Below the pieces are notes generated by a model. The model worked only from the letters and a program-made list of their open reading frames with translations, had not been told where the DNA came from and did no database searches. A stretch of DNA of 64,000 bases from Monoplex corrugatus (taxonomy: Eukaryota; Mollusca; Gastropoda; Littorinimorpha; Ranellidae), in the NCBI GenBank assembly GCA_030674185.1, contig JAPXFY010000013.1, positions 51,829,067 through 51,893,066 on the forward strand. Direction: 5' to 3'. This document shows positions 10,400 through 21,140 of this stretch, piece after piece (position 1 is the stretch's first letter; every line of letters starts with the position of its first letter). Both the position numbers and the translations under genes were made by a program.

Positions 10400-11640
10400 C
10401 GTGCACTTTCTGCTGTGGCTGTGCAGGCCGATTCTTGAGTGGCAATCTCTGTCACATCTGCCACATACGAATTGTCTGGTTTCTGGAACGTTGCTTGCGA
10501 AGAGCCCTTTTCTCATCTGCGCTTTCTGCTCTCCTCCTCTCCGCATTCACAACTCCCTGCTGAACGGCTGTCCGCCACGCTGCCCTGTTTTCCGCCAGTC
10601 TCCCAAGAGCCTGTGTCAATTCCTGAGCTTCTAAGGTCCCTTTTGCATGCGTCTACAAAGCGTAGCTGTGGGCGTCCTGGAGTTCGCTTCCGGTTTGCTA
10701 GTTCGCCGTAGAGAATGTCTTTTGGTATGCGTCCATCCTCCATTCGACGCACATGGCCAAGCCAGCGTACTCGACGTTGGCTTAGAAGGGCAAAGATGGT
10801 CTGTAGGCCCGCACGACGGAGGATCTCTGTGTTGGTCACCTTGTCTTGCCATTGGATGCCGAGGATGCGTCGCAAGCAGCGGAGATGGAAAATGTTGAGC
10901 CTCTTTTCTTGGCTGGCGTATGTGGTCCAGGCTTCACTTGAGTAGAGAAGTGTGCTCAACACACATGCTCTGTACACCTGCATTTTGGTGTTCGCAGTGA
11001 GATTGCTGTTGGACCAGACCCGCTTGTTCAGTTTAGCCATGATTGATGAGGCCTTTGCAATTCTGGCTCCGATTTCAGCGTCCAGAGAGGTTGTCACTTA
11101 TGGTGGACCCCAAGTACTGAACTTGGTGGACAGCATTGAGGTAGTAGTCTCCAATGTGTAGAAATGGTGGTTCTTCAAAGCCTTGGCCTAAGATCTCAGT
11201 TTTCTTCAAGCTGATTGTGAGACCAAACTCTCTGCAAGCGTGGGCGAAGCGATCAACGAGCCTCTGGAGATCTTGTTCACTGTGGGAAGCCAGCGCAGCA
11301 TCATCTGCGAAGAGAGCTTCTCTGATGGTCTTCTTTTCCACCTTAGTTTTGGAACGAAGCCTGGCAATGTTGAAGAGCTTTCCATCGGTCCTTGTATGAA
11401 GATATACCCCTTCTTCAGATCTGCAGAAGGCATAGGTCAGCAACATCGAGAAGAAGATCCCGAACAGAGTTGGGGCCAAAACACATCCCTGTTTCACTCC
11501 GCTGCTGATTCTAAAAGGCTCTGATGTGGCACCATTATAGCACACAGTGCTATGCATATCCTCGTGAAAAGATTCGATGACAGCTGATAGTCTTGGGGGG
11601 CAGCCGATTTTCTTCAAAAGCTTGAAAAATAGGAGGAGGT
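10400..11640 (-). mobile_element. LINE family A, 5'-truncated copy
   Basis: Minus-strand reverse transcriptase from motif B to the C-terminus: KIGCPPRLSAVIESFHEDM, SSGVKQGCVLAPTLFGIFF, LFADDAALASH (intact FADD), LTISLKKTEIL, YLGSTISDNLS, then, after one frame step near 11,090, SLDAEIGARI, LRCLRRILGIQWQDKVTN, RVRWLGHVRRMEDGRIPKDI, and a C-terminal C2HC finger (FVCGRCDRDCHSRIGLHSHS). Frame changes occur near 11,090 and 10,600. The 5' end stops at a (CA)n tract (11,650-11,812). Confidence 0.9.
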
Positions 11641-11646
11641 AAATTA

Positions 11647-11649
<3 letters not shown>

Positions 11650-11682
<33 letters not shown>

Positions 11683-11812
11683 ACACCACACACACACACA
11701 AACACACACACACACACACACAACACACACACACACACACACCACACACACACACACACCACAAAACCCAAAACAAACACATACACACAAACGCACGCAC
11801 ACACACACACAC
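11650..11812. repeat. (CA)n microsatellite with CCACA interruptions
   Basis: CA repeats interrupted by single extra A or C bases. Confidence 0.97.
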
Positions 11813-11869
11813 TGAGGTGTTAAATATTTGAGACAGGAAGTCAGTTCCTTTGTTTTGGTGCACAGAAAG

Positions 11870-11975
11870 AGAATCTAATTTGCGCCTGTCTTGTTTTGAT
11901 GCACCATATACGCATTCTGATTCTATTTTTTGTGTATTTCCGGTTCCTGTTTACTTGAACGTTGGCAGTCATTTT
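11870..11975 (+). repeat. dispersed repeat R2 fragment
   Basis: AATTTGCGCCTGTCTTGTTT, CATTCTGATTCTATTTT and GGTTCCTGTTTACTTGAACG match the R2 copy at 23,215-23,345. Confidence 0.65.
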
Positions 11976-12649
11976 AATTTAGTAGTGATGATTATTTCTT
12001 CCTGTGTAGGGCTTGTCAGACTTAAAAGGCCGAAATAACAGCAGGAGAGGAGTGTGAACATACGCACAGTATGAGCTATCCAAAAACTAGGTAGCGGTAT
12101 CCCACAGAATGAGATTTTACTCACACGATTAGCAAAAGTAAAAGATAAAATTTGGAACTGAATGACGATAATAAAGATTTATACAGCGTAACATCCCAGG
12201 AAGCCAGTACATCTTTGCCCTGTGCAGAATGTATTATGTAATAGATACAGAAGCCAACTATACATGTATAATCAGTCAAATACGTTTAGCATGACAGCAC
12301 AAGAACAGAAAACCATAACCCTAACCCCATAAAAAGATCGTAGGCGTAGCATTTAAACACACTCTCCCAAATGAAAGCAAGCAAGCAAGCAAGCAAGCAG
12401 CACAATGCACGTACGAGCGCATGCATACACGCCCACACGCATGCACACACGCACGTGTGTACACACATACACACAAACGGACACACACATCCACACGGAC
12501 ACACGCAGTTAAACGCGCAGTCACTGATGCAAACCATGCAAACAGACTGATGAAATTTACACAAAGCAACAATTTCTCACACAGCCGATTATACTAACAC
12601 ATACCGACAATAGGTTGAAAGCAGATATGAGAAAGAGGTGAGAGCAACA
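11976..12649. other. no gene; (CA)-rich and (AAGC)n stretches
   Basis: (AAGC)5 at 12,375-12,400 and CA/CG-rich sequence to 12,520. Possibly the 3' flank of the LINE fragment that follows. Confidence 0.5.
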
Positions 12650-13205
12650 GTATTATCAGAAGATATGCGAGTTTAAAGCTCTCTGAAATGACGACAAAGA
12701 CGGAAGGTGATGAACACCTGAAGGAAAGTAGTTCCACTGTTTTGGTGCACAGAAAGAGAATGACGATTTGCTGAAAATTTTGATCATTACATAGGGAATG
12801 CAGAAAGTGCGTTTATCAAATGATGTCCAGAAGAAATCTAAACAGTAAGGACATCTGGGCATGGTGGTTTCAGAGAAGAAGTTGTAAAAGGAGTTGAAAG
12901 TTTGTGATCTTGTTATGTTTGGGCTGGGAGCTAATGAGGTTTGTAAAGGAGGGGTTGAGCATGATATATTTGTGAGCCTTCATAACTAGTCTTGTTGAAC
13001 TTTTTGTAGTTTGCCAAGGATGTACAACGCCAACCAGAAAGTCGAGAATTGCAAAGTCTATACTGGGCAAAGGCACTGGCCAGTGTTTTTGTTCCGTGAG
13101 TGGTCAGATACGGACGGATATGCAGCGAATTTTTGATATCCTGAGCAACAAATGTTGGAGATATATGTTTGACATCATTTTGCCATATGATCATGTACCA
13201 GTTCA
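12650..13205 (-). mobile_element. decayed CR1/L2-like LINE C-terminus
   Basis: Minus-strand translation in shifting frames gives HIRPYLTTHGTKTLASAFAQ, CNSRLSGW, then SFSFCAPKQWNYFPSGVHHL and LSSFQRALNSHIF, the thumb and C-terminal blocks of CR1/L2-type reverse transcriptases. Many stops. Confidence 0.75.
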
Positions 13206-13685
13206 AGTTATACTTATAGTCTTTCGTGTTCAAAGAAAAAAAAGGTGAACAGGGGAACAATACAAAAAGAGAGCACCAGGTAGACCCAGGGAGAGAATGC
13301 TGGACGGACTTGCAGAGTGGCTGGGGATGAGGAGGGGGGGGAGATGCTAGGGGCAACAAGAGTATAGAGATGGATGGAAATCCACTGTCCCAACTTCCAT
13401 CTGTTTTTCACTGATGATGATGATGATGATCATGTACAAAGGCTTACTGTTGGAAGTAATCGTGGACTGGTGACACGTCTGCTATTTTTCAGAGCTGATG
13501 AAGCTTATCTTGCTGACTATAATTATAAGATGACTGGCGGTGTGAATACAGTGATAATTTGATAATCTTCCCTAATTACTTTCAGTTTGATTTGTTTTAC
13601 GAATTAACATCAGACCCAGTTGAAGTTATACTTAGTCTTTCGTGTTCAAAGAAAAAAAAGGTGAACAGGAGAACAATACAAAATT
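13198..13685. repeat. ~65-bp direct duplication (13,198-13,263 and 13,617-13,685)
   Basis: TAGTCTTTCGTGTTCAAAGA, AAAAAAAGGTGAACAGG and GAACAATACAAA occur at both places in the same order, with LINE C sequence between them. Confidence 0.85.
13265..13432 (+). mobile_element. LINE family C 3' end with (GAT)n tail
   Basis: Decodes as a decayed C-terminus (GRECWTDLQSGWG, then EMLGATRVYRDGWK), related to the better-preserved minus-strand copy at 19,745-20,005. It ends in TGATGATGATGATGATGAT. Confidence 0.65.
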
Positions 13686-13689
13686 TGAA

Positions 13690-14984
13690 AAGCAGCAAAC
13701 GATGGTTGACATGGCGATAGACCTCCATCTTTCCGATCTGAATGCATGAGTTGACTTTGACTCAAGTGAAATTTTCAGCGTGTGGCTGCGAAACCACACG
13801 TACCGAGCTGTTATTAGACACGTGAGCCCATTCAGGGCCGAGGAAGGTGAAGCAGCAAGGTAGATGAGTGAGCACCACATTCATGATGCTGACCGCCTAG
13901 AAAAGTTGATGTCTCTACCACCTCACTCCCTTGCGACCTCAGATTTACATGGCGACCTTTCCCTCTACCCCATTTTAGCAGTTAAAATGAGAATTTTGGG
14001 CAGTTTCATCTGGATGTATAAGGCCATTATAGTGACGTTGCTTTCTTTAAGACAGAAACACAAACATACTGATATATTAAAACTGAACAAAAACATTATC
14101 ACACTTTAGCGGTCTCTGGACTGTTGGAATTGAATGGCAACAGTGAACCCATAAGATGATCGGTCTGACACACCATTCGGTTAACAGCTTATCATTCATC
14201 AAGAGGACTGTGTTTACAGGGCATCCGCATTGATTACACCACAGGCCAATAGTTAACTGCAATATAAACAGCGATGCACGATACCACTTCAGCCAAACGA
14301 GACTGAATTATTCATCCTTTCTCGACTCGTTGAACCGTTAGTGAAAAAGCGGAAGTTGATGGCAGGGGAATGTCGGGAAAACTGCTTTTCCTGTACGGTC
14401 CCAGCTTCATGAAGTATGCAAGTTAAGCTGAAAACTTGAGCACAATGGTTCACCGTTAAATGGCCGGGATGGTTACACTTGCCGGCCTTACACTGAAAAG
14501 CCCAGAACAGAAGCTGAGCCTCTTGGGAAGTTCTGCTTTTTTTTTTATGGTTGAGGTTCAGTGATTTTGTTTTTAGCCAGTGAAGGCGTTCGTTTCATTT
14601 TTGTTTGCCTACAGCTTAAAGAGTCTTTTACTTCCTGTTTCCATTGTAGCCTGCTGGACAAGATGTGTAAATTTTTGGAACAAGAGAACAGGTAAAGACA
14701 AAACATCAAACGCTTACTCGTTTCCTGCCTCCAATGGCGAAGTGAATACGCGATTATTGCAGTCTCAAACATTACGTTTGGGCATATTATCATTTGACTA
14801 AAGAGTGTCTTTGAATAAGTTATGAATGAAAGAAACGTGATATATATTATGGAAACTCAAAAATTCTTTTGCATTTACATTTTTGCATTCGCATCTTTCT
14901 AACGAAAGATCAATAATCTGTAGGTAGAAAGAAACTCTAGGGAGAGCTAGACAACAGAAGGTCTTCAGAGAAGTAACCCCCTTT
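13690..14984. other. no recognised feature
   Basis: About 1.3 kb of unique-looking sequence with no coding block or strong repeat. Confidence 0.45.
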
Positions 14985-15164
14985 AGACAAGTGTTTCGGC
15001 CCTGAATTCCTTACACTCTCGGGGGCCGGGCCACATCCAGGTCATGACTCCTGGATGCCCTTCTGCTGTTGTCTTTTTTTTTTTCCCACGCCGGGGATCG
15101 AACCTGGGCGATTCTGCGCTTCAGAACTGCGGTACGCGGTTTTACCAATGTGCTAACGGGGCAC
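14985..15164 (-). repeat. tRNA-headed SINE, family S2
   Basis: On the minus strand a tRNA-like head (15,164-15,085) has an A box GTTAGCACATTGGTAAAACC and a B box AGGTTCGATCCCCGG. It is followed by A11, then GACAACAGCAGAAGGGC, AGTCATGACCTGGATG and GGGCCGAAACACTTGTC. The same body occurs on the plus strand at 37,885-38,220. The head cannot form a good acceptor stem. Confidence 0.7.
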
Positions 15165-15182
15165 ACATCATCTGTAGGGAAT

Positions 15183-16244
15183 TTAATCCTTATGAAGTTC
15201 ACTTTTTTCGTTCCTCCTTGCCCAGATCCAGCTTGAGCTCCTTTCTGCTGCCTCTGCCATCGCTTTAAGGGCTCTAGTCCTCTTCTTCCCAGAAATGGCG
15301 AGTTGTTTCATGAGATCATAAGCGGAGGTGCCCACAAACCCTCTTGCCCCGACCTCTATGGCGAAGATTTTGACCCGCAGACCTGCTTTCTTCAGGGTGC
15401 TGGCAAGACCGGCGTATTTTTCGGTCTTGTAGATATGTGCTTCTTCCATTCTGCTTTCGTATGGCACAGTGAGTTCTATCAGAATCACTTGTTTCGAGGA
15501 GTCAGAGTGGAGAGCGATGTCTGGTCTCATGCCTGTCTTGCTGATGACATCTGGGTAATTTCTCCACTCTGGGAGGTCTGCTGTACACTCCCAGTCGACT
15601 GCTCCATCCAGAAGACCCTTTGGCAATGTGCTGGTTGTCATAGCACTTTCGGGCCAGACCTGTTTCCCTCCTGCTTTGTAGAACGTTGTCATAGCAATTG
15701 GTGCGTTTGGGGTCATGGTTTTTTCGCTAACCACATCTGTGATCACTTTCAGAACTTGGTTGTGCCTCCATGTATACCTTCCTTGGGCTAGCGCTACTTT
15801 GCAAGAGCTTAGGACATGTTCCACTGTTTGTTTCTTCTGACAGAGCGGACATGCTGGGTCGTCTGCTTTCCCCCATTTCACTAAGTTTGCATTCGAGGGG
15901 AGCAGGTCATATACAGATCTGAGGAGGAAGCTTATCCTTAGAGGAGCCATGTGCCACATATCGTTCCAGCTGAGACTTCTTTGGAGTGCACTGTCCCATG
16001 TTGTCCATTGCCCCTGTTGACCTTGCTGGACTGCCTTCTGCACTCTTTTGACATCTTCTTCTTCCTTCAACTCCTGTATGATCATGTCTCTTTTTTCCTT
16101 CCCTTTGGCTTTGGACCACCACTGCATTTTTGTTGCTCCCAGTCCCTGTCTGTTGGTTTGCGTGTGTCCAATTATTTCTTTGATGCTGAAGAAAACAATC
16201 TGTCTCCAGAAGGATGAGAAAATGTCTGACTTTGAATAGTGCAT
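15183..16244 (-). mobile_element. LINE C-terminus with zinc knuckle and restriction-like endonuclease
   Basis: An uninterrupted 353-codon frame. Residues 84-125 (WDSALQRSLSWNDMWHMAPL and LLPSNANLVKWG) resemble the region after the thumb of non-LTR elements. A CCHC knuckle is at C132, C135, H143, C148 (CPLC..EHVLSSC). It is followed by R240, P241-D242 and E257 in GMRPDIALHSDSSKQVILIE, i.e. PD-x14-E, the signature of the restriction-like endonuclease of R2/NeSL-type LINEs. The remainder (HIYKTEKYAGL) fits that fold. The reverse transcriptase is absent, so the copy is 5'-truncated at about 16,240. A domesticated gene is possible but not supported by anything else here. Confidence 0.7.
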
Positions 16245-16269
16245 GTCTTATTAGGTAGGTGGGCAGCAC

Positions 16270-16905
16270 TAAATACCACTGTATTGTTGTAGGTCTGTTA
16301 CTAGAAGGCAGTTTATATTTTCTGATTCTGTGGTTATATGGGACCTTTGCTGTAAAAATACGCTTACTGTATCTTTGTGTTTAATATCCACCTGAATAAC
16401 GAATTCAATTCACAATCAGCATGACTTACATTTTCAGTGTGGTCATGATTTTAAGTTCCTGAGCACTTCGAGATGCTTGACTGTCAGCAAGTTTATTCCC
16501 CTTCACAGCATCAGCCTGGATTCGCTGCTACCACAAAAATCCTAACACAGTATCATTTCTTCACTAAAATGCCACATTAGCAACAACAACAAAAGTGCTG
16601 TTTCTGACCTCGTATGTCCACATTGTCTCAGACGTGTACAGTATCATCGTTCTCAAGAGAACTTCTCACTCGACCTCTCCACTCCAGGAATATCCCATGG
16701 ATTACCCGAAATTCTTCATCTTTTGTCTGTCTGCTTGTACCATCTTAGGTGTTGTGGGGAGAAAGAGCTGGCAGTCAGCAGTTAGCAGAAATAAGCTGGA
16801 ATGTCTGATGGAGACATGTCGTGTGACATCAAGGTCTCCATCACGCCGTCGGTGCAAGTCTTCCTTGGTTTGTCTCTTATTTTAAATCCACATATCTCTC
16901 CATCT
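16270..16905. other. no recognised gene
   Basis: A loose match of 16,710-16,890 (TGTCTGTCTGCTTGTACCAT, GTGACATCAAGGTCTCCATC, GTCTTCCTTGG) with 29,610-29,750 and 54,910-54,980 suggests an old dispersed element, class unknown. Confidence 0.4.
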
Positions 16906-16929
16906 CTGTCTCTGTCTCCGTCTGTCTGG

Positions 16930-16961
<32 letters not shown>

Positions 16962-17077
16962 GTCTGCATGTCTGCCTGTCTCTCCCTCTCTATCTATCTA
17001 TCCATCCATCTATCTATCTATCTATCTATCTATCTGTCTCATTTTTTTCTCATTTTCTCTCTCTCTGTCTCTGTCTC

Positions 17078-17108
<31 letters not shown>

Positions 17109-17150
17109 TTCTCTCTGTCTCTGTCTCTCTCTCTCTCTGTGTCTGGGCCA
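16906..17150. repeat. (CTGT)n/(CTAT)n/(CT)n compound microsatellite
   Basis: CTGT run at 16,930-16,965, CTAT run at 16,990-17,035, CT/CTGT to 17,145. Confidence 0.97.
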
Positions 17151-17964
17151 GTCTGTTCAAGAATTCAAGTCAGGATAAACCCACATTTATACATGCCTTA
17201 CAGGGTGAGAACTGGTACAGTCTTCCCTTTGAGATACTTTTGTCCATTACTTGACTGATTGACACTGACTTTTGTTCTTCCCTCCAAAGTGGACCTGCTG
17301 CTGTTTCCTCTCCCCTCCCTCCCAATTTTTTTTTCTGAGATCATCGTTGTTTTGATGACCTTGAGAACTTGTTTACTTGTTCTACAGTGTAAGTGTTGAT
17401 GCAGTATTCCCTTGACGACAATTCCAAACTTTGACTGATAATGGATATTAGATTGGTTTGTTTTGCGGCCTCTAGTTAATAATGTATTTTGTAACATGAA
17501 CACCGATACAAAATTAGACATCGACAAAGGATGTCACGAAACCGACGTGCACACTCTCAAAATGGACAGCGGACTTAACACCCTGCATACGCCATTGTTA
17601 AATTGCCTTTTATCACCTCTAATTACCTACTGGCTGAAATGGTAAACAGAGGGTAGCAAGGGAGGAGAAGGAGAGGGAGAGAGGGGAGGGGTAAGAGGGA
17701 CTTAGACAGGTGAGGACCGGATGTTAAAGCTTTTGGATACAGATACAGCTGAAGACTGGGAACTGATACTACATGACACGGTCCTGCCCCTCCCCTTACG
17801 ACAAACGACAAAATTCACTTCACAATATCCAAACACCATGGGCTAGATCTTATGTTTTTCCTCTGTTCTAATTTTGTGTTCCTTTCTTAATAGATAAACA
17901 TTACATTTTATATACTTATAAAACGCCAATATATATTTCACCGTAGCAAGTCACAACGTGTCCT
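17151..17964. other. no recognised feature
   Basis: Unique-looking sequence without coding blocks; a purine-rich GAGGGAG stretch at 17,655-17,700. Confidence 0.4.
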
Positions 17965-18030
17965 AACCCTGATATGGCTCTACGCAGTCAGTTGGGCTTT
18001 AAACAACAATAACAATAACAATAACAACAT
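17965..18030 (+). repeat. R1 repeat 3' end with (CAATAA)n tail
   Basis: TGATATGGCTCTACGCAGTC then AGTTGGGCTTTAAACAACAA is the complement of the R1 end at 26,765-26,815, followed by a CAATAA tail. Confidence 0.7.
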
Positions 18031-18429
18031 GTCCACCACTGAATACTATGCTATCAAAGTTTAAGTTTCCATCAAACATGAAAAAAAAAATCAAATCTTG
18101 AGGCAAGATGAATGAGTCTCTACGAGGAACTTCAGAGACCTTCATTATATTTCAAGTAATGTGCAGAAAATGGATTATTGTTCTGCCTTCAAGATGGATC
18201 TGTGACACCTTTATCTCACCATTGCCTTTCGTGTATTTTAGGTTCCAATGGAACTCTGATGTTCCAAGACGTAAGTAGTGTACTGTGATTGCTTTATCTC
18301 TCAGTTTGTCAACGAATCGAAGACCATAATTACGGTATGTTGTCAATATGTCCAGGGAAAATCAAGATCTACCTGAGATTTTGTTGCTAGAGGCCACAGA
18401 CTGCTTTGTGCCAATGCGGAGGTCCCATC
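18031..18429. other. no recognised feature
   Basis: Unique-looking sequence of about 400 bp. Confidence 0.35.
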
Positions 18430-18710
18430 CCAGTCTTTTCTTTTGCTGTCTCAGGACCGTCGGCCTGGAATAGATTTCCGCTCTACCTTCGCCTAACATC
18501 TACCCTTTCTGCTTTTAAATCCAATTTAAAATCCCACCTCTTTTCCCAGCAATGAATTCTACAACTACTACTTTCCCTCAGTCTGTACCGGTATATCAAA
18601 TATTGTGAAGTTGTCTGTCGATTATATGCGTATGCCTGGTGCGTGAGTGAGCTTTGATTTGAATTGTCAAGATTTGACGCTGTATAAATAGTGTATTTAT
18701 TATCATCATC
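18430..18710 (+). mobile_element. CR1/L2-like LINE 3' end
   Basis: Plus-strand frame reads SVAVSGPSAWNRFPLYLR then LTSTLSAFKSNLKSHLFSQQ and a stop, the typical C-terminus. The 3' UTR ends with GAATTGTCAAGATTTGACGC and TGTATAAATAGTGTATTTAT and passes straight into a trinucleotide microsatellite. Confidence 0.85.
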
Positions 18711-18840
18711 ATCATCATCATCGTCGTCGTCTTCGTCGTCGTCGTCGTCATCATCATCATCATTATATTGCTACTACTACTACTACTACTACTACTACTA
18801 TTACTATTATTATTACTATTATTGTCATTATCCTTATTAT
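18700..18840. repeat. trinucleotide microsatellite (ATC/GTC/TAC)n at a LINE 3' tail
   Basis: ATC runs, then GTC runs, ATC again, then CTA and ATT runs. It starts at the LINE 3' end. Confidence 0.95.
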
Positions 18841-19019
18841 ATCATTTTCACTTCATGAAGTATGTTCATTGTGTCAGTAACAAGGACAGCGTGTTGACTG
18901 TCATGTCGATTTTGGGAGCAGTTCAATCCTTATGTTTGTTTCAGCTTTCATCAGGATGGATGCTACGATTTGTAATGCAGGGTTGTCCTGAATTATCAAG
19001 CAATGAAATAATGCATTCA

Positions 19020-19192
19020 TGTACACACATACAGACACACACACACAAATACATACACACACGCAGCACAAACACGGACACACATGCACGCACACACACA
19101 TACACAGGTGCACACACACACGCGCACACACACACACACACACATACACGCATACATACACACACACATACATACACACACACATACACACA

Positions 19193-19242
<50 letters not shown>
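19020..19242. repeat. (CA)n-rich microsatellite
   Basis: CA with CATA and CGCA interruptions, pure from 19,200 to 19,240. CT/GA run at 19,420-19,460 and a C17 run near 19,587 follow. Confidence 0.95.
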
Positions 19243-19744
19243 TTCGTTCTCTCGATGATTGACTCTGAAGACAAATTAAACCGTTGCATGCCTTTATTAC
19301 TTGCTGTCTTATTATTCACAACTGATCCGATTTACACGTACAAAAAACAACAACAAAACTAATCAATTCAAGTACACACGACTAACATTCTCGTGTTGCT
19401 ATCAGCAGGCTAATTACAGAGACAGAGACAGAGAGAGAGAGAGAGAGACAGAGAGAGAGAATCATCAACCATTTATTGTCAGATTAACATAAAAGTTATA
19501 CCGACAACGTTCACGTATATACACATACGTGCGCGTACGCGTAACCACGCTCACAGCCCCCTCCCCCATACACACACATTCTCTCCCCCCCCCCCCCCCT
19601 CTTTCTCCTCTCTCTGTCTGTCTCACTAACTCGCTCACCTACCCATTCATCCATCCACCCCGAGTCTAACTACAAATTAGTAGTCAATAGCAACTTTTTT
19701 TTTTATCGTCACTGGTTACTCTATGGCCTTTGTGTGACAATCAA

Positions 19745-20005
19745 ATCAGCAGTATGCATCATCATCATCATCATCATCGTCATCAGGTGCCTTGCCGCAT
19801 GGCGTTGGCGATCATGGACTTCCATCTATCTCAATCTTTGTTGCCCCAAGCATCTCCTCCATCCTCCTCGTCTTCAGCCACTCCGCAAGTCCGTCTAGCA
19901 TTTTCTCCCTGGGTCTACCTGGTGCTCTCTTTCCCTCCAGCTTTCCCGTTGTGACCAGGTGCTCCAAATCCCCCTTCCTCATAAAATGGCCTATAATCAT
20001 GTGGT
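19745..20005 (-). mobile_element. LINE family C 3' end with (ATG)n tail
   Basis: Minus-strand frame reads GDLEHLVTTGKLEGKRAPGR, PREKMLDGLAEWLKTRRMEE, then a frame step and a C-terminus WKSMIANAMRQGT-like ending in stop codons. The 3' end goes into GATGACGATGATGATGATGA. This is the C-terminal region of a common non-LTR endonuclease-reverse transcriptase of invertebrates. Confidence 0.75.
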
Positions 20006-20029
20006 GTGATTGTGGGATCTATGTATGCT

Positions 20030-21140
20030 GCATACTGCTATGACAGGCAACATAGCAGTATGCAGCACACATAGATCTCACAATACACCACATGATGATG
20101 ATGATGATGACGACGACGCTGATGATGATGATGACGATATTGATGATGACGATGATGACAACGACGATGATGATGACGACGACGACGCTTTAGCATCTCC
20201 ATCGAAAAGAGGGAATCTGAGCAAGAGATGTTTTGTTTTAGAAACTGGACGGGGAGTGGGGAGGGGCTAGAGATGGGAATGGACGGTAGTGGACGGTACA
20301 ACATAGGGGATGAGGGACAACACAACGACATGTATATGTGCTGTTGCTGCTGCTGCTGCTGATGATGATGGTGACGAGGACGACGATGACCACGATGATG
20401 ATGATGATGACGACGACGATGATGACTATAATGATGATGATGATGCTGTTATGTTTACAACGACGACGACATTGACGTTGATGATGATGATAATGACGAG
20501 GACGTTGATGATGATGATGACGACGACGACGATGATAATGGACGACGAGATGATGATGATGTTCTTGATTATGTTGACGACGACAACGACGATGACGATG
20601 ACGATATCGACATAAAAAAATCTCCATCGAAAAGAAGGAATCTGAGCAAGAGATGCTTTTTTGAAATGCTTTGTTTTTGGAAACTGGGTGGGGAGTGGGG
20701 AGGGGCTAGAGATGGAATGGAGAAATGGAGAAAGGGACGTGGACGTCACAGGATGGGGGATGAGGGACAACACAACGACATGTATATGTACCGCCGCAGG
20801 ACCTGCTGCTGATTATGATGATGAATGATGATGATGATGAGACGACGACGATGATGATGACGATGATGATGACGACGACAACGATGATGATGAATATGAT
20901 GCTGTTGATAATGTTGATGACGACAACAACAACGACGACGACGATGATGATGATGATGATGATGACATTTAAACATTCTATCAAAAAGAGGTAATCTGAA
21001 CAAGAGATGTTTTGTTTTTGGTAACCAGATGGGGAATGGGGGGGGGGGGGGGGGGGCTAGGGAGGGGAATAGAACTAGGAGTGTGGATGGCACAGGATGG
21101 GGGATGAGGGACAACACAACGACATGTATATGTGCTGTCA
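20030..21140. repeat. higher-order GAT/GAC array: three ~170-bp blocks separated by trinucleotide runs
   Basis: Conserved blocks at about 20,190-20,345, 20,610-20,800 and 20,965-21,140 share AAAGAGGGAATCTGAGCAAG, GGGGAGTGGGGAGGGGCTAG and GAGGGACAACACAACGACAT. Between them lie GATGATGAC/GACGAC runs. Two superunits measure about 420 and 350 bp. ORFs full of Asp or His here are artefacts. Confidence 0.9.

Noticed and set aside
20310..20615. Asp-rich ORF of about 100 codons
   Set aside because: Translation of GAT/GAC trinucleotide repeats with no flanking unique coding sequence.
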